Source: Arthrobacter sp. OY3WO11 (GTDB lineage: Bacteria > Actinomycetota > Actinomycetes > Actinomycetales > Micrococcaceae). Taken from it: 64,000 bases of DNA. Shown piece after piece: positions 28,343 to 36,208 of the stretch (positions are counted from its first letter, which is position 1; every line of letters starts with the position of its first letter). The stretch is taken from NCBI RefSeq assembly GCF_001641125.1, contig NZ_LWLP01000001.1, positions 3,847,828 through 3,911,827 of the forward strand. Direction: 5' to 3'. The translations under genes were made by a program, and so were the position numbers. A model generated the notes under the pieces. That model did not search any database and had not been told where the DNA came from. It worked only from the letters and a program-made list of their open reading frames with translations.

Positions 28343-30104
28343 ATGAAGTTTCTCCAAAACCCGCCACGGTTCCTGTTCTTCACGGGCAAAGGCGGTGTGG
28401 GCAAGACTTCCGTCGCGTGCGCGTCGGCGCTCTCCCTTGCGCGTGCCGGCCGGAAGGTGCTGCTGGTCAGCACGGACCCCGCGTCCAACATCGGGCAGGT
28501 CTTCGGCCTGGCCGTTGGAAACACCGTCACCGCAATCCCGGACGTGCCCGGCCTCGCTGCCCTGGAAATCGATCCGGAACAGGCAGCCGAGGCATACCGG
28601 GAGCGGATCCTCACCCCAGTCCGCGGAGTCCTGCCGGATACAGAACTCGCCGGGATAGCCGAGAGCCTTTCCGGTTCCTGCACCACGGAGGTGGCCTCCT
28701 TCGACGAGTTCACCAGCCTGCTCGGGGACGGTGCTTCCTATGCGGAATATGACCACATCATTTTTGATACGGCCCCGACGGGCCACACCATCCGCCTGTT
28801 GCAGCTTCCCGGCTCGTGGACGGATTTCCTGGCCACGGGTGCAGGGGAACCGTCCTGCCTGGGTCCACTGTCCGGGCTGGACAAGCACAAGGAGGTGTAT
28901 GCCAGGGCGGTCCAGGCCCTCGCCGATCCTCTGCGCACCCGGCTTGTCCTGGTGACCCGTGCCCAGCCGTCCTCCCTGAAGGAGGTTGAGCGGACCTACC
29001 TTGAGCTCAACCAGATCGGCATCAGTGGCGGGTACCTTGGTGAACGGAATCCTGCCCGAAGCAGCAGGTGGGGAGGAGCTGGCGAAGGCCCTGCGCGCCC
29101 GGGAGGCCGCGGCCATGGCGGCTATTCACGGGGTGGTCGCGGGGCTCCCCCGCGACGTCCTCGAGCTCAAGCCCGGCAACATGGTGGGGATTCCGGCGCT
29201 TGAATCCCTGTTTGCTCCCTCGTTGCACGCCGATGCTGCGGAGGGACCGTCGTCGGCCCTTGACATCGAGGACGCCCCGCTCGCTGCGCTGGTGGACGGC
29301 ATCGAGTCCGACGGTCATGGACTCGTGATGTGCATGGGCAAGGGCGGGGTGGGAAAGACGACCGTGGCCGCGGCCATCGCGGTTGCCCTGGCCAGGAGGG
29401 GGCACGCGGTCCACCTCACAACCACCGATCCGGCGGCGCACCTGTCCGAGACGCTGCACGGGTCCGTCGCAGGACTGACGGTCTCCCGCATCGACCCGGC
29501 GGCGGCCATCCAGGAATACCGGGCCCACGTGATGGACACCAAGGGCCGGAGCATGGACGATGAAGGCCGGGCGGCGCTGGCAGAGGACCTGATGTCGCCC
29601 TGCACGGACGAGGTTGCGGTGTTCCGGCAGTTCTCCCGGGTGGTCCAGGAGTCCCGGCGGCACTTCGTGGTGATGGACACCGCACCCACCGGGCATACGC
29701 TCCTGCTGCTGGATGCCACGGGCTCCTATCACCGGGAGATTTCACGCCAGGTGGGGAACTCCCTGGGGTTCGTGACGCCGCTGATGCGGCTTCAGGATCC
29801 GGTGGGGACGAAGGTCATCCTCGTGACGCTGGCTGAGACCACGCCCGTGTTGGAGGCCGAGGAACTCAAGGCCGACCTGGAGCGGGCCGGAATCCATCCG
29901 TGGGCCTGGGTCATCAACAACTCCATCGCCGCCGCCCACCCCCGCTCGCCCTTCCTCCGGGCCCGCGCCGCCCATGAGGCGGACCAGATCACAAAGGTGC
30001 GGGCCATGGCGGAGCGGGTTGCCCTGATCCCCCTGCTGCCGGAAGAGCCTATTGGAGAGGCGAAGCTGACGGCCTTGACGGCTTTCACCACCCAGCGCGT
30101 CTAG
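28343..30104 (+). pseudogene. arsA: ArsA-type ATPase split by a frameshift
   Basis: Both halves of a two-domain ArsA/Get3-like ATPase are present. The first frame (28343-29203) has FTGKGGVGKTS and DTAPTGHTIRLLQ; the second (in frame 0 from about 29031) has the rest of domain 1 (LVNGILPEAAGGEELAKAL) and then a second MCMGKGGVGKTTVAAAI and DTAPTGHTLLLLD, to the stop at 30104. The conserved sequence continues across the frames near 29027-29032 (GGCGGG), so one extra base has split one gene. The family powers arsenite efflux with ArsB or inserts tail-anchored proteins; no ars genes adjoin. A sequencing error or recoding is possible. Confidence 0.8.
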
Positions 30105-30120
30105 CTGGAAGGCAGGACGG

Positions 30121-30146
30121 ACGACGGCGGGACGTCCCGCCGTCGT
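30121..30146. repeat. Intergenic palindrome, family copy 5
   Basis: Perfect 26-bp palindrome, ACGACGGCGGGAC joined directly to its complement without a spacer. It lies between the arsA remnant and the convergent DUF3846-like gene. Confidence 0.85.
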
Positions 30147-30165
30147 GCCTTGCCTCTGACAACGC

Positions 30166-30510
30166 TTATGCAGCCAGCGGCATGTCAAAGAGCTGCTCGG
30201 CAAGGCTGATGAGGTGATGGGGCGCGTCTGTCTCTTCGCCAGGGTCCACGTGGCCCAGGAATAGGGCTGTCCCGTGGATGGTGTCGTCCAGCTCGATGCC
30301 GGCTTCCCTGATGAGGACTTCCGCCCGCAGGTTGGGGAAGGACCGGCTTCCGTCATTGTTCAGGTAGGCGCGCCAACCGCGGCCGGCGATGTATCCGATG
30401 TCTCCGGCAGCCACTCGCTGAAGTGCTGTGACATCCAGGTCCAGGGGTTTGAGATGTACCGGGTGGGCCAGGCGGGCCGGAACCACCAGGGCGTTGCAGG
30501 AGAAGTTCAT
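30166..30510 (-). CDS. DUF3846-like protein (114 aa)
   Basis: MNFSCNALVVPARLAHPVHL followed by LDLDVTALQRVAAGDIGYI, AYLNNDGSRSFPNLRAEVL and HGTALFLGHVDPGEE matches the layout of DUF3846, a small domain also frequent in actinophages and plasmids. No catalytic residues are known. It is upstream of a small acidic stretch and downstream, on the same strand, of the 44-residue basic protein. Possible phage or plasmid ancestry is inference. Function unknown. Confidence 0.65.
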   Translation of the reverse strand: MNFSCNALVVPARLAHPVHLKPLDLDVTALQRVAAGDIGYIAGRGWRAYLNNDGSRSFPNLRAEVLIREAGIELDDTIHGTALFLGHVDPGEETDAPHHLISLAEQLFDMPLAA

Positions 30511-30606
30511 GGCGTGTCCTTGGAACTGAGAACGGGGTATGCACCGAGGTGGAGCGCGGGCAGCCGGGCGGGCTAGGAGTTCCGGTCCCGGCTGCCCGCG
30601 GGCTTG

Positions 30607-30741
30607 TTAGCGCTGGTTCTTGCGCGGCTTTGCGAAATTCAGTTCGCTGTTCTCGTTTTTGGCCCTTTTGTCGGCCCGCTTTTCAAGAATTGTCTTGCCG
30701 GCCTTTTTTACTGCGCCGCTTTTGGGAGATTTTCCAGACAT
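30607..30741 (-). CDS. Small lysine-rich protein (44 aa)
   Basis: Open frame starting MSGKSPKSGAVKKAGKTILE and ending NFAKPRKNQR, with GAAAGG about 10 bases before the ATG. It is very basic (about 13 Lys/Arg) with one predicted helix (TILEKRADKRAKNENSEL) and no hydrophobic segment. Base composition of the stretch is AT-richer than the surroundings, because of lysine codons. It is 96 bp upstream of the DUF3846-like gene on the same strand. It could be a nucleic-acid-associated peptide; no family was recognised. Confidence 0.6.
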   Translation of the reverse strand: MSGKSPKSGAVKKAGKTILEKRADKRAKNENSELNFAKPRKNQR

Positions 30742-31095
30742 CGGAATCACGCCTTTCTGTGCTTTGCGATACCCAGTACCATACCTACTTTTATTTTTTA
30801 AGCCAGTCCGTGGAAACCCGCGGGATGTAGGGCTTGCCTTGGTCCTTGAGCCCCGTCCGCGAGCGTGACTAAACCGTTAGGACGGGTTTTCTTATTATGA
30901 CCGGAAAAGGTCCCGAATATCTTTCGGCATCAGGCCTTTTCGACTACGTAAACGCATCATTTGCACGTCTGTGCCAGGAAAGCGCCGCGCTTCATGCGGC
31001 CGCCCTCCCACTCCGGGACGTTCGGCCCTACGGCCTGGTGCCGCTCGTTGGCAGACTGGCGTGTGCCGGCGACCGACAATGCGAGGATCCCAATC
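30742..31095. other. Intergenic region of 354 bp without a supported gene
   Basis: Contains an AT-rich segment (30770-30800) that is the probable promoter of the 44-residue protein. On the minus strand, 30791-30868 is open and reads like a real C terminus (SRTGLKDQGKPYIPR then VSTDWLKK) but has no start codon and is preceded by TAG; it may be a decayed small gene. AAACCGT/ACGGGTTTTC near 30871-30895 resembles a weak terminator. The flavodoxin ribosome site GCGAGGA is at its right end. Confidence 0.4.
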
Positions 31096-31641
31096 ATGGC
31101 CGTTATCTACATTCCCTACGGAACCACTGAGGGCCAGGCCGCCAAGATCGCCGAGTTCATCTCGGATATTGTTCACGCACATGGCCACAAGGCGCAGACG
31201 GCGGACATCAAGCAGGCCGGGAACTTCATTCCCGACTGGTACGACGCAGTGATTGTCGGCGGGTCCATCCATAAGGGCAAGCACGAGGACTACGTCCTGG
31301 AGTTCGTGCAGAAGAACAAAGCCGTCCTGGAGAGCGTGCCGTCCGCGTTCTTCTCGGTCAGCCTCTCAGCGCACGGGGACACGGAGAGCGCGGAGGGCTA
31401 CGTTGAGGAGTTCGAGAAAGTGACGGGTTGGCGGCCGGCACAGGTGGGGCTTTTCAGTGGGGCACTGGCCTACACGCAGTACGGTTTTATCAAGCGCCTG
31501 ATGATGAGGAGGATCGCCGGCAGCAAGGGCTTGCCGGACACGGACACGTCGCAGGACTACGTGTATACCGAGTGGGACGGCGTAAAGCGGTTCACCGAAG
31601 ACTTCCTGGAGAGGGCTACGACGCCGGGCGAGATGCTGTAG
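31096..31641 (+). CDS. Flavodoxin-domain protein (HemG/protoporphyrinogen oxidase-like)
   Basis: 181 aa from the ATG of MAVIYIPYGTTEGQAAKIAEF, with GAGGA upstream; the YGTTEGQA loop binds FMN phosphate. VIVGGSIHKGKHEDYVLEFV, PSAFFSVSLSAHG and ALAYTQYGFIKRLMMRRIA are the marks of the HemG-like branch. These proteins are soluble or membrane-associated FMN oxidoreductases; in actinobacteria that use other protoporphyrinogen oxidases the role is unsettled. No haem genes adjoin. Confidence 0.88.
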   Translation: MAVIYIPYGTTEGQAAKIAEFISDIVHAHGHKAQTADIKQAGNFIPDWYDAVIVGGSIHKGKHEDYVLEFVQKNKAVLESVPSAFFSVSLSAHGDTESAEGYVEEFEKVTGWRPAQVGLFSGALAYTQYGFIKRLMMRRIAGSKGLPDTDTSQDYVYTEWDGVKRFTEDFLERATTPGEML

Positions 31642-31731
31642 GCGAACGGGCATTTACAAGATGCCCTCCTCGCCGCTACGACAACCGGAACAGGGGCTTC
31701 GTCGAACGGCAAACCGCCAGAGGCTGCCTAC

Positions 31732-32118
31732 CTACCAGGTGGTCGCCTCGGAGCGTGAGGCAAGCCAGGTGCCGTTACGGCGGGTGAAGTCCATGCTGAG
31801 CTGGAGGCGCCACTTGGCCCTGGCGCCATAAACGGTGGCGTCGGTGATGATCCTGCCGACCAGGCGGGCGGTGCTGCCCTCGAGGGCGATAGACGTGTCC
31901 TTTTCCTGCGCGTCGTGATACTGGAACTGGCCGGAGCGCATCTCCGCCAGCCACTCCTGCTTGGGCTGGAAGTAGCCGGTCATGTGCGTCAGGGAGAAAT
32001 CCTCGGTGAGCAGTTCGCCCAGGGCCGCAGTGTCACCGTCCACCATGGCCTGGAGCTGGGCGCGGTAATTGCGCAGGATTTCGGCGCGATCCTGTTCTTC
32101 AGTCATGTCCTCAACCAT
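31732..32118 (-). CDS. SnoaL-like/NTF2-fold protein
   Basis: About 128 aa. MTEEQDRAEILRNYRAQLQAMV, DGDTAALGELLTEDFSLTHMTG, IALEGSTARLVGRIITDATVYG and AKWRLQLSMDFTRRNGTWLA fit the nuclear-transport-factor-2 cone fold of the DUF4440/SnoaL group. Two in-frame ATGs (32118 and 32106) compete; neither has a well-spaced ribosome site, and the stretch upstream to 32190 runs into a palindrome, so it is excluded. It is probably a small ligand-binding protein; no substrate can be inferred. Confidence 0.8.
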   Translation of the reverse strand: MVEDMTEEQDRAEILRNYRAQLQAMVDGDTAALGELLTEDFSLTHMTGYFQPKQEWLAEMRSGQFQYHDAQEKDTSIALEGSTARLVGRIITDATVYGARAKWRLQLSMDFTRRNGTWLASRSEATTW

Positions 32119-32165
32119 AGGGACGAGGCGCTCATGGAGGCAGGCCCTGCCGGTACCTGCCAGCG

Positions 32166-32208
32166 GAAAGCGGTCGACGGCGGGAAGCACCCGCCGTCGA
32201 CCGCTTTC
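32166..32208 (+). repeat. Palindrome family copy 6 with T-tract
   Basis: Perfect 19-bp arms (GAAAGCGGTCGACGGCGGG and complement) around a 5-base loop, followed on the plus strand by TGTTTTT. This makes it a terminator by structure, but no plus-strand gene precedes it: both neighbours are on the minus strand. The core bases differ slightly from copy 1 (GTCGAC for GACGAC), with compensating changes in both arms. Confidence 0.85.
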
Positions 32209-32214
32209 TGTTTT

Positions 32215-32688
32215 TCAGAGCTGCCCGGTGGGGCCGCTGTCCGTGACTCCGCCACGCCAGCCGCCGGTTTCGGACCCGCGCGATTCGATGAAGTCCTTGA
32301 ACTTCCGCATGTCTGCCCTGACCTGCATTTCATCGATCTTCAGAGCCGCGCCTGCCTTTTCAGTGACGGTTTCCGGTGCCCACTCGAAATGGACTTTGAC
32401 CTTCGTGTGGTTGGCATCCAGCGGCGTAAACCTGATGATGCCGGCATGGGACTTGCCGTCGATGCTGCGCCAGGCAATCCTGTCGTCAGGCTCCTGATCG
32501 ACGATCTCGGTGTCGAATTCCCGGTGGACGCCACCCACATTGGTCACCCAATGGTTGGTGGTGTCAGTCAGCTGGGTTACGGATTCCACACCGGACATGA
32601 ACTGCGGAAAGGATTCGAACTGGGTCCACTGGTTGTACGCGGTCCGCACCGGGACATCGACTTCAACGGTCTGTTCAACGCGTTCCAT
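32215..32688 (-). CDS. SRPBCC-family (polyketide cyclase/START-like) protein
   Basis: 157 aa from MERVEQTVEVDVPVRTAYNQW, chosen for AGGAGGAAGCAG directly upstream. QFESFPQFMSGVESVTQL, HREFDTEIVDQEPDDRIAW and KVKVHFEWAP are typical of the coenzyme Q-binding/START-like branch of the Bet v1 superfamily. Such proteins enclose a hydrophobic pocket, ligand unknown. It lies between two members of the palindrome family; there is no clear operon partner. Confidence 0.9.
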   Translation of the reverse strand: MERVEQTVEVDVPVRTAYNQWTQFESFPQFMSGVESVTQLTDTTNHWVTNVGGVHREFDTEIVDQEPDDRIAWRSIDGKSHAGIIRFTPLDANHTKVKVHFEWAPETVTEKAGAALKIDEMQVRADMRKFKDFIESRGSETGGWRGGVTDSGPTGQL

Positions 32689-32837
32689 CTGCTTCCTCCT
32701 CATGACGGACGGCCGCAACGGCGGACCGGCAGAGCTTGCCATCCTGCCGGTCAGGCAGCCGCCACCTTTGCACCATAAATCCGGCGGCTGCCGGTGTCCA
32801 GAGCTTCGGAATTCCCGGGATGTCGGCCGGAGACGTG

Positions 32838-32866
32838 GACGACGGCGGGAGTCGCCCGCCGTCGTC
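32838..32866. repeat. Intergenic palindrome, family copy 7
   Basis: GACGACGGCGGG (32838-32849) pairs with CCCGCCGTCGTC (32855-32866) across AGTCG. It lies 17 bp beyond the stop codon of the secreted phosphoesterase, on whose transcript it would act as a terminator hairpin. The remaining 32689-32837 gap holds no gene. Confidence 0.8.
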
Positions 32867-32882
32867 TGCTTCCCTTTCGTGC

Positions 32883-33923
32883 CTAGGAGCTGAAGGGGAC
32901 CTTCTCCCAGCTCAGGACGTCACCGCCGTCAGCCTTGTTGCCCGCGACCGTGAACCGGACGTAGTTGGTGGCGTTGGCAGAGCCGTCCACGGTGATGCGC
33001 TGCAGGTCATCGGCTGCAACCTGGCCGTAGATCTCCAGCCAGGGTGAGCCGGCGGCGAGCGGCTGGTTCTCGGCGAAAACATGGCTGTCGCCGTTGATGA
33101 GGTACACCGGTGCATCGAAGGTGTTGGTCTCCTCGACGATGGCCGCCACGATCTCCCGGAAGCCGGACATGATCTCCGGGTTGGCGGTGGCCGCGGTGAG
33201 CAGCGACGGATCGAACATGTCGGCCTGTGCCATGAGCACCACGGCGCGGCTGTTGCGGCGCCCTGCGTCGGCAAAGGTCTCGCGGATCTGGGCCAGGACG
33301 GCGTCGGTCCGGTGCTCCACCTCGGCCACCTGTTCCGGCGTTGCGGTGGTTTCGCCCAGGCCGGTCCACGGCTGCAGTGAGTTGTTGCTGCCCTGAACGT
33401 TCAGCACGGAGAAGGCCACCCGGTTCTGCTCGAACCGGACGTTCTCCGGCAACCCGAGGTTCTCCTGCGTCTTGACCGGCATGGTGGCACCCAGGGACTT
33501 GCCGGGCTCATTGAAGAAGACCTCCCGGAGCTTGTCCAGCCGTTCCAGCGGGTTGTAGGCGCCGTTGTTGGTGCGGTGGCAGTCCACCCATTCGTTGTCG
33601 CCCGGGGTGAAGACCAGCGGGTGCTCGAACGTGTCGAACTGGGTGCGGATGGTGGCGAAGTACTCGTCCGAGCAGACCGAGGAGCCGTTCTTGATGTCGC
33701 CAACGTGGGTGACGAACTTCAGGCTCTCGTCAGCGTTGATGTCCTGGATGCGGGCAGGGAACTTGGCGATTTCGGCGTCGCCGTAGGGGATGTCGCCAAT
33801 GACGCCGAAGGTGAAGGCCTGCTTGCCCGAGGTGTCATCATCGGCATAGGCGGGCTGGGACGCAAGGAGGCCGAGCGCCAGGACGGCTGCCGCCGCCGTC
33901 GTTTTCAAGGTCTTTGAAGGCAT
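32883..33923 (-). CDS. Secreted calcineurin-like metallophosphoesterase
   Basis: 346 aa with a Sec signal peptide (MPSKTLKTTAAAAVLALGLL, cleavage near SQPAYA-DD). Metal-site motifs are GVIGDIPYGD, FVTHVGDIKNG, TPGDNEWVDCH and LINGDSHVF, the calcineurin-like set of Asp, His and Asn. It should act outside the membrane on phosphate esters. Ribosome site AGGTAC. It is 30 bp downstream of the secreted phosphodiesterase, so both form a probable phosphate- or phospholipid-scavenging operon. Confidence 0.88.
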   Translation of the reverse strand: MPSKTLKTTAAAAVLALGLLASQPAYADDDTSGKQAFTFGVIGDIPYGDAEIAKFPARIQDINADESLKFVTHVGDIKNGSSVCSDEYFATIRTQFDTFEHPLVFTPGDNEWVDCHRTNNGAYNPLERLDKLREVFFNEPGKSLGATMPVKTQENLGLPENVRFEQNRVAFSVLNVQGSNNSLQPWTGLGETTATPEQVAEVEHRTDAVLAQIRETFADAGRRNSRAVVLMAQADMFDPSLLTAATANPEIMSGFREIVAAIVEETNTFDAPVYLINGDSHVFAENQPLAAGSPWLEIYGQVAADDLQRITVDGSANATNYVRFTVAGNKADGGDVLSWEKVPFSS

Positions 33924-33953
33924 GGGGATGTACCTGAGTCTGTTGGGAAGGGC

Positions 33954-34817
33954 TTAGGCCGTGCGGGCGGTGAGGAACTGCTGCAGCGCGGCGAGGTCGT
34001 CGGTGTTGATGTGGTCCACGCCGGCGTCGGCGAGTTCCGTCCAGACGGCCTCGCGGGCTGCGCCGGGCTGGTCCGGGGTGGCCCAGAAGCGGACGCGGTA
34101 GCCGTTGGCATGGGCCTCGGACACGTACTCATTCAGCTTGGTGCGCTCGGCTTCCGGCATGGGGCCGACGCCCTGCCAGGTGAAGAGTTTGGTCCAGTTG
34201 TCGCTGACCAGCGGCATGAGGGCGGCGGGTTTGCCGGTGGTGAGATCGGCGGAGCGGCCATCGTAGAAGCTGAACCGCTTCTCCTGTGCCTGCATGGTGG
34301 CAAGCGGGCGGTTGCCGCTGATCACGGCGGTGACGGGGCCGCTCTTGGTAGTGCCGTTGGTGTAGCGGCTCATGATGTCGCGGTGCTCAGCCAGTTCCTG
34401 CTCGATGGCGGCATAGGTGGCCTCGCCTTCGCTCTTGATGTCGATCAGGAGCTGCAGGCTGCCGTCCCAGTGCGGGAAGACGCTGTGGCCGGGCTGGCTG
34501 CGGACCAGGTCCTGGAGCGGGTCAAGGTAGAGGCTTTCGAGCGTGACGCCGGGCTGGACGTCCTCCAGGTCGTGGGCCACGAGCAGTTCGCCGTCCACCA
34601 GCCACACGTCCGCTTCGACGCTGGTGAAGCCGTGCTCGAGCGCGTCGAACAGGGGACGTTCATGCTCGTAGTCGTTGTGCGCATGGGCCTGGGCGAGGGG
34701 CTGGCCGACGACGACGGGAGCGGGCTTAATTGCCTCGGCTTGGGCCGGGGCTGCTGCCGCTGTTCCCGCCAGGGAGGCGAGGACAGCGACGGCGGCGAGG
34801 GTGCTTTTCACGAACAC
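33954..34817 (-). CDS. Secreted glycerophosphodiester phosphodiesterase-like protein
   Basis: 287 aa. The signal peptide MFVKSTLAAVAVLASLAGTA has a cleavage site near AAPAQA. The catalytic layout of the GDPD/PI-PLC-like barrel is visible: AHAHNDYEHERP, FTSVEADVWLVDGELLVAHD (Glu, Asp and His) and VDHINTDDL at the end. Such proteins cleave glycerophosphodiesters outside the cell. First gene of the pair with the metallophosphoesterase. No Pho box was identified. Confidence 0.88.
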   Translation of the reverse strand: MFVKSTLAAVAVLASLAGTAAAAPAQAEAIKPAPVVVGQPLAQAHAHNDYEHERPLFDALEHGFTSVEADVWLVDGELLVAHDLEDVQPGVTLESLYLDPLQDLVRSQPGHSVFPHWDGSLQLLIDIKSEGEATYAAIEQELAEHRDIMSRYTNGTTKSGPVTAVISGNRPLATMQAQEKRFSFYDGRSADLTTGKPAALMPLVSDNWTKLFTWQGVGPMPEAERTKLNEYVSEAHANGYRVRFWATPDQPGAAREAVWTELADAGVDHINTDDLAALQQFLTARTA

Positions 34818-34964
34818 GGAGTACTCCTACGTACAGCTGGAATGTCCGCCCGGCTGTTTGGGTGCCGGGCAAAAGGTGGCGTAGAAAGACTGCTGGTTGC
34901 GGGAGAACGCTTCGGGGCCGGCGGGTTGCCGGCGAATGAACTGGGCGGGACATCGGCGGGGCTC

Positions 34965-34979
34965 CCGGGTTTTGCCCGG
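34965..34979 (-). terminator. Weak hairpin after the PQQ-type dehydrogenase gene
   Basis: CCGGG and CCCGG arms enclose TTTTG about 20 bp beyond the dehydrogenase stop (read on the minus strand). The stem is short with no T-tract. The rest of the 34818-34998 gap shows no gene. Confidence 0.4.
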
Positions 34980-34998
34980 TGGCGCATCCGCACCTGGA

Positions 34999-36144
34999 CT
35001 ACTGCCGGGTCAGGTCCACGCTGAGGATGCGGTCGTCATCGGCGCCGGGCCTGCCCCGGCCGTCGGTGTTGTTGGTGACGAACCAGAGCCTGCCGTCCGG
35101 AGCTTGCGTGACGTCGCGGATGCGGCCGAATTCGCCGTCGTAGTACGTGGTCGACGTGGAGGGGTTGGCCACGGGAACCGCCCGGAGGACCTGTCCGCGC
35201 AGGTTGGCGATGAACAGGGTCCCGTCAATGTGCGCCATGCCGCTGGGGCTGGCCTCGGTGGGCTCCCACTGCTGCGCGGGGTCGGTGAAGTCCCCTCTGG
35301 TGGCTATTCCTTCAACCGTTGGCCAGCCGTAGTTGGCTCCCGCGGTGATGATGTTCAGCTCGTCCCAGGTGTTCTGCCCGAACTCGGTGGCGAACATGGT
35401 GCCGTCCTCCGCCCAGGCCATGCCCTGGGGGTTGCGGTGTCCGTAGCTGTAGACGAGCGAATCCGGGAAGGGATTGTCGCCCGGGACGCCGCCGCCGGGG
35501 GTCATCCTCAGGATCTTCCCGTTCAGGGAATCGAGGTCCTGGGAACTGTCGCGCCGGCCTGCATCGCCAGTCGCGACGTAGAGCATGCCATCGGGCCCAA
35601 AGGCGATCCGGCCGCCGTCGTGATAGCTCGCGGAGGCAATCCCGTCGAGGAGCGTTTCGGGCTGTCCCAGCGCCAAGGCCCCTGGTTCTCCGGTGACGTC
35701 GAAGCGCTGGAGCCGGTTTCCGTCCGTTCCGGTGGAGTACACGTACAGGCGGCCCTGGCTGTCCACAGCCAGGCCCAGCAGCCCGCCCTCCCCCACAGCC
35801 GCCACGCCGGGAATGTCTCCAACGGTGCGCGTGGTGCCGTCTGGGCTGAGCTCGAGGATCCGCCCGCTGTCCCGCTCACTGACCAGCGGGGTGCCGTTGC
35901 GGAACACCACGGACCAGGGAGCCTCCAGCCCGGTGGCCCCGGCCTGGGGCGTGCCCGCCGGGGTGGCATTTCCCGCCGTCGCCGATGTCTCTGCTGAGGA
36001 GGGGGACTGGGACGGGACCTCCGACGTCACCGGCGGAGAAACCGGCGTTGGGGATGCTGCCGGCGGCGTGGCGGTGCAGGAGGCCAACATCAGGCCCGCT
36101 CCGATAAAGACTGCCAACAGGGCTGGCGTGCGGGTGGCTTTCAA
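34999..36144 (-). CDS. PQQ-dependent sugar dehydrogenase-like lipoprotein
   Basis: 381 aa from a TTG start (LKATRTPALLAVF) preceded by AGGAGA; upstream codons lack a ribosome site. A lipoprotein signal ends in the lipobox LMLASC, then a Ser/Pro/Thr-rich linker of about 60 residues. The six-bladed propeller of the glucose/sorbosone dehydrogenase family follows: APWSVVFRNGTPLVSERD, GGLLGLAVD, GGRIAFGPDGMLYVATGDAG, YSYGHRNPQGMAW and the closing GRIRDVTQAPDG. It is anchored to the outer membrane face and probably oxidises sugars with PQQ if PQQ is available. Confidence 0.9.
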   Translation of the reverse strand: MKATRTPALLAVFIGAGLMLASCTATPPAASPTPVSPPVTSEVPSQSPSSAETSATAGNATPAGTPQAGATGLEAPWSVVFRNGTPLVSERDSGRILELSPDGTTRTVGDIPGVAAVGEGGLLGLAVDSQGRLYVYSTGTDGNRLQRFDVTGEPGALALGQPETLLDGIASASYHDGGRIAFGPDGMLYVATGDAGRRDSSQDLDSLNGKILRMTPGGGVPGDNPFPDSLVYSYGHRNPQGMAWAEDGTMFATEFGQNTWDELNIITAGANYGWPTVEGIATRGDFTDPAQQWEPTEASPSGMAHIDGTLFIANLRGQVLRAVPVANPSTSTTYYDGEFGRIRDVTQAPDGRLWFVTNNTDGRGRPGADDDRILSVDLTRQ

Positions 36145-36208
36145 GGCTTTCTCCTGATGCGTTTGAGGATGTTTATTTGCAGTGCTGTCGGCGGGCGCCG
36201 CTTGCTGG

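Noticed and set aside
28225..28752. Open frame with pentapeptide-like repeats as a gene
   Set aside because: After the repeat it continues as an out-of-frame shadow of arsA; no start signal.
30895..31284. Minus-strand frame of 129 codons in the gap before the flavodoxin gene
   Set aside because: It overlaps the flavodoxin gene start and has no coding signature.
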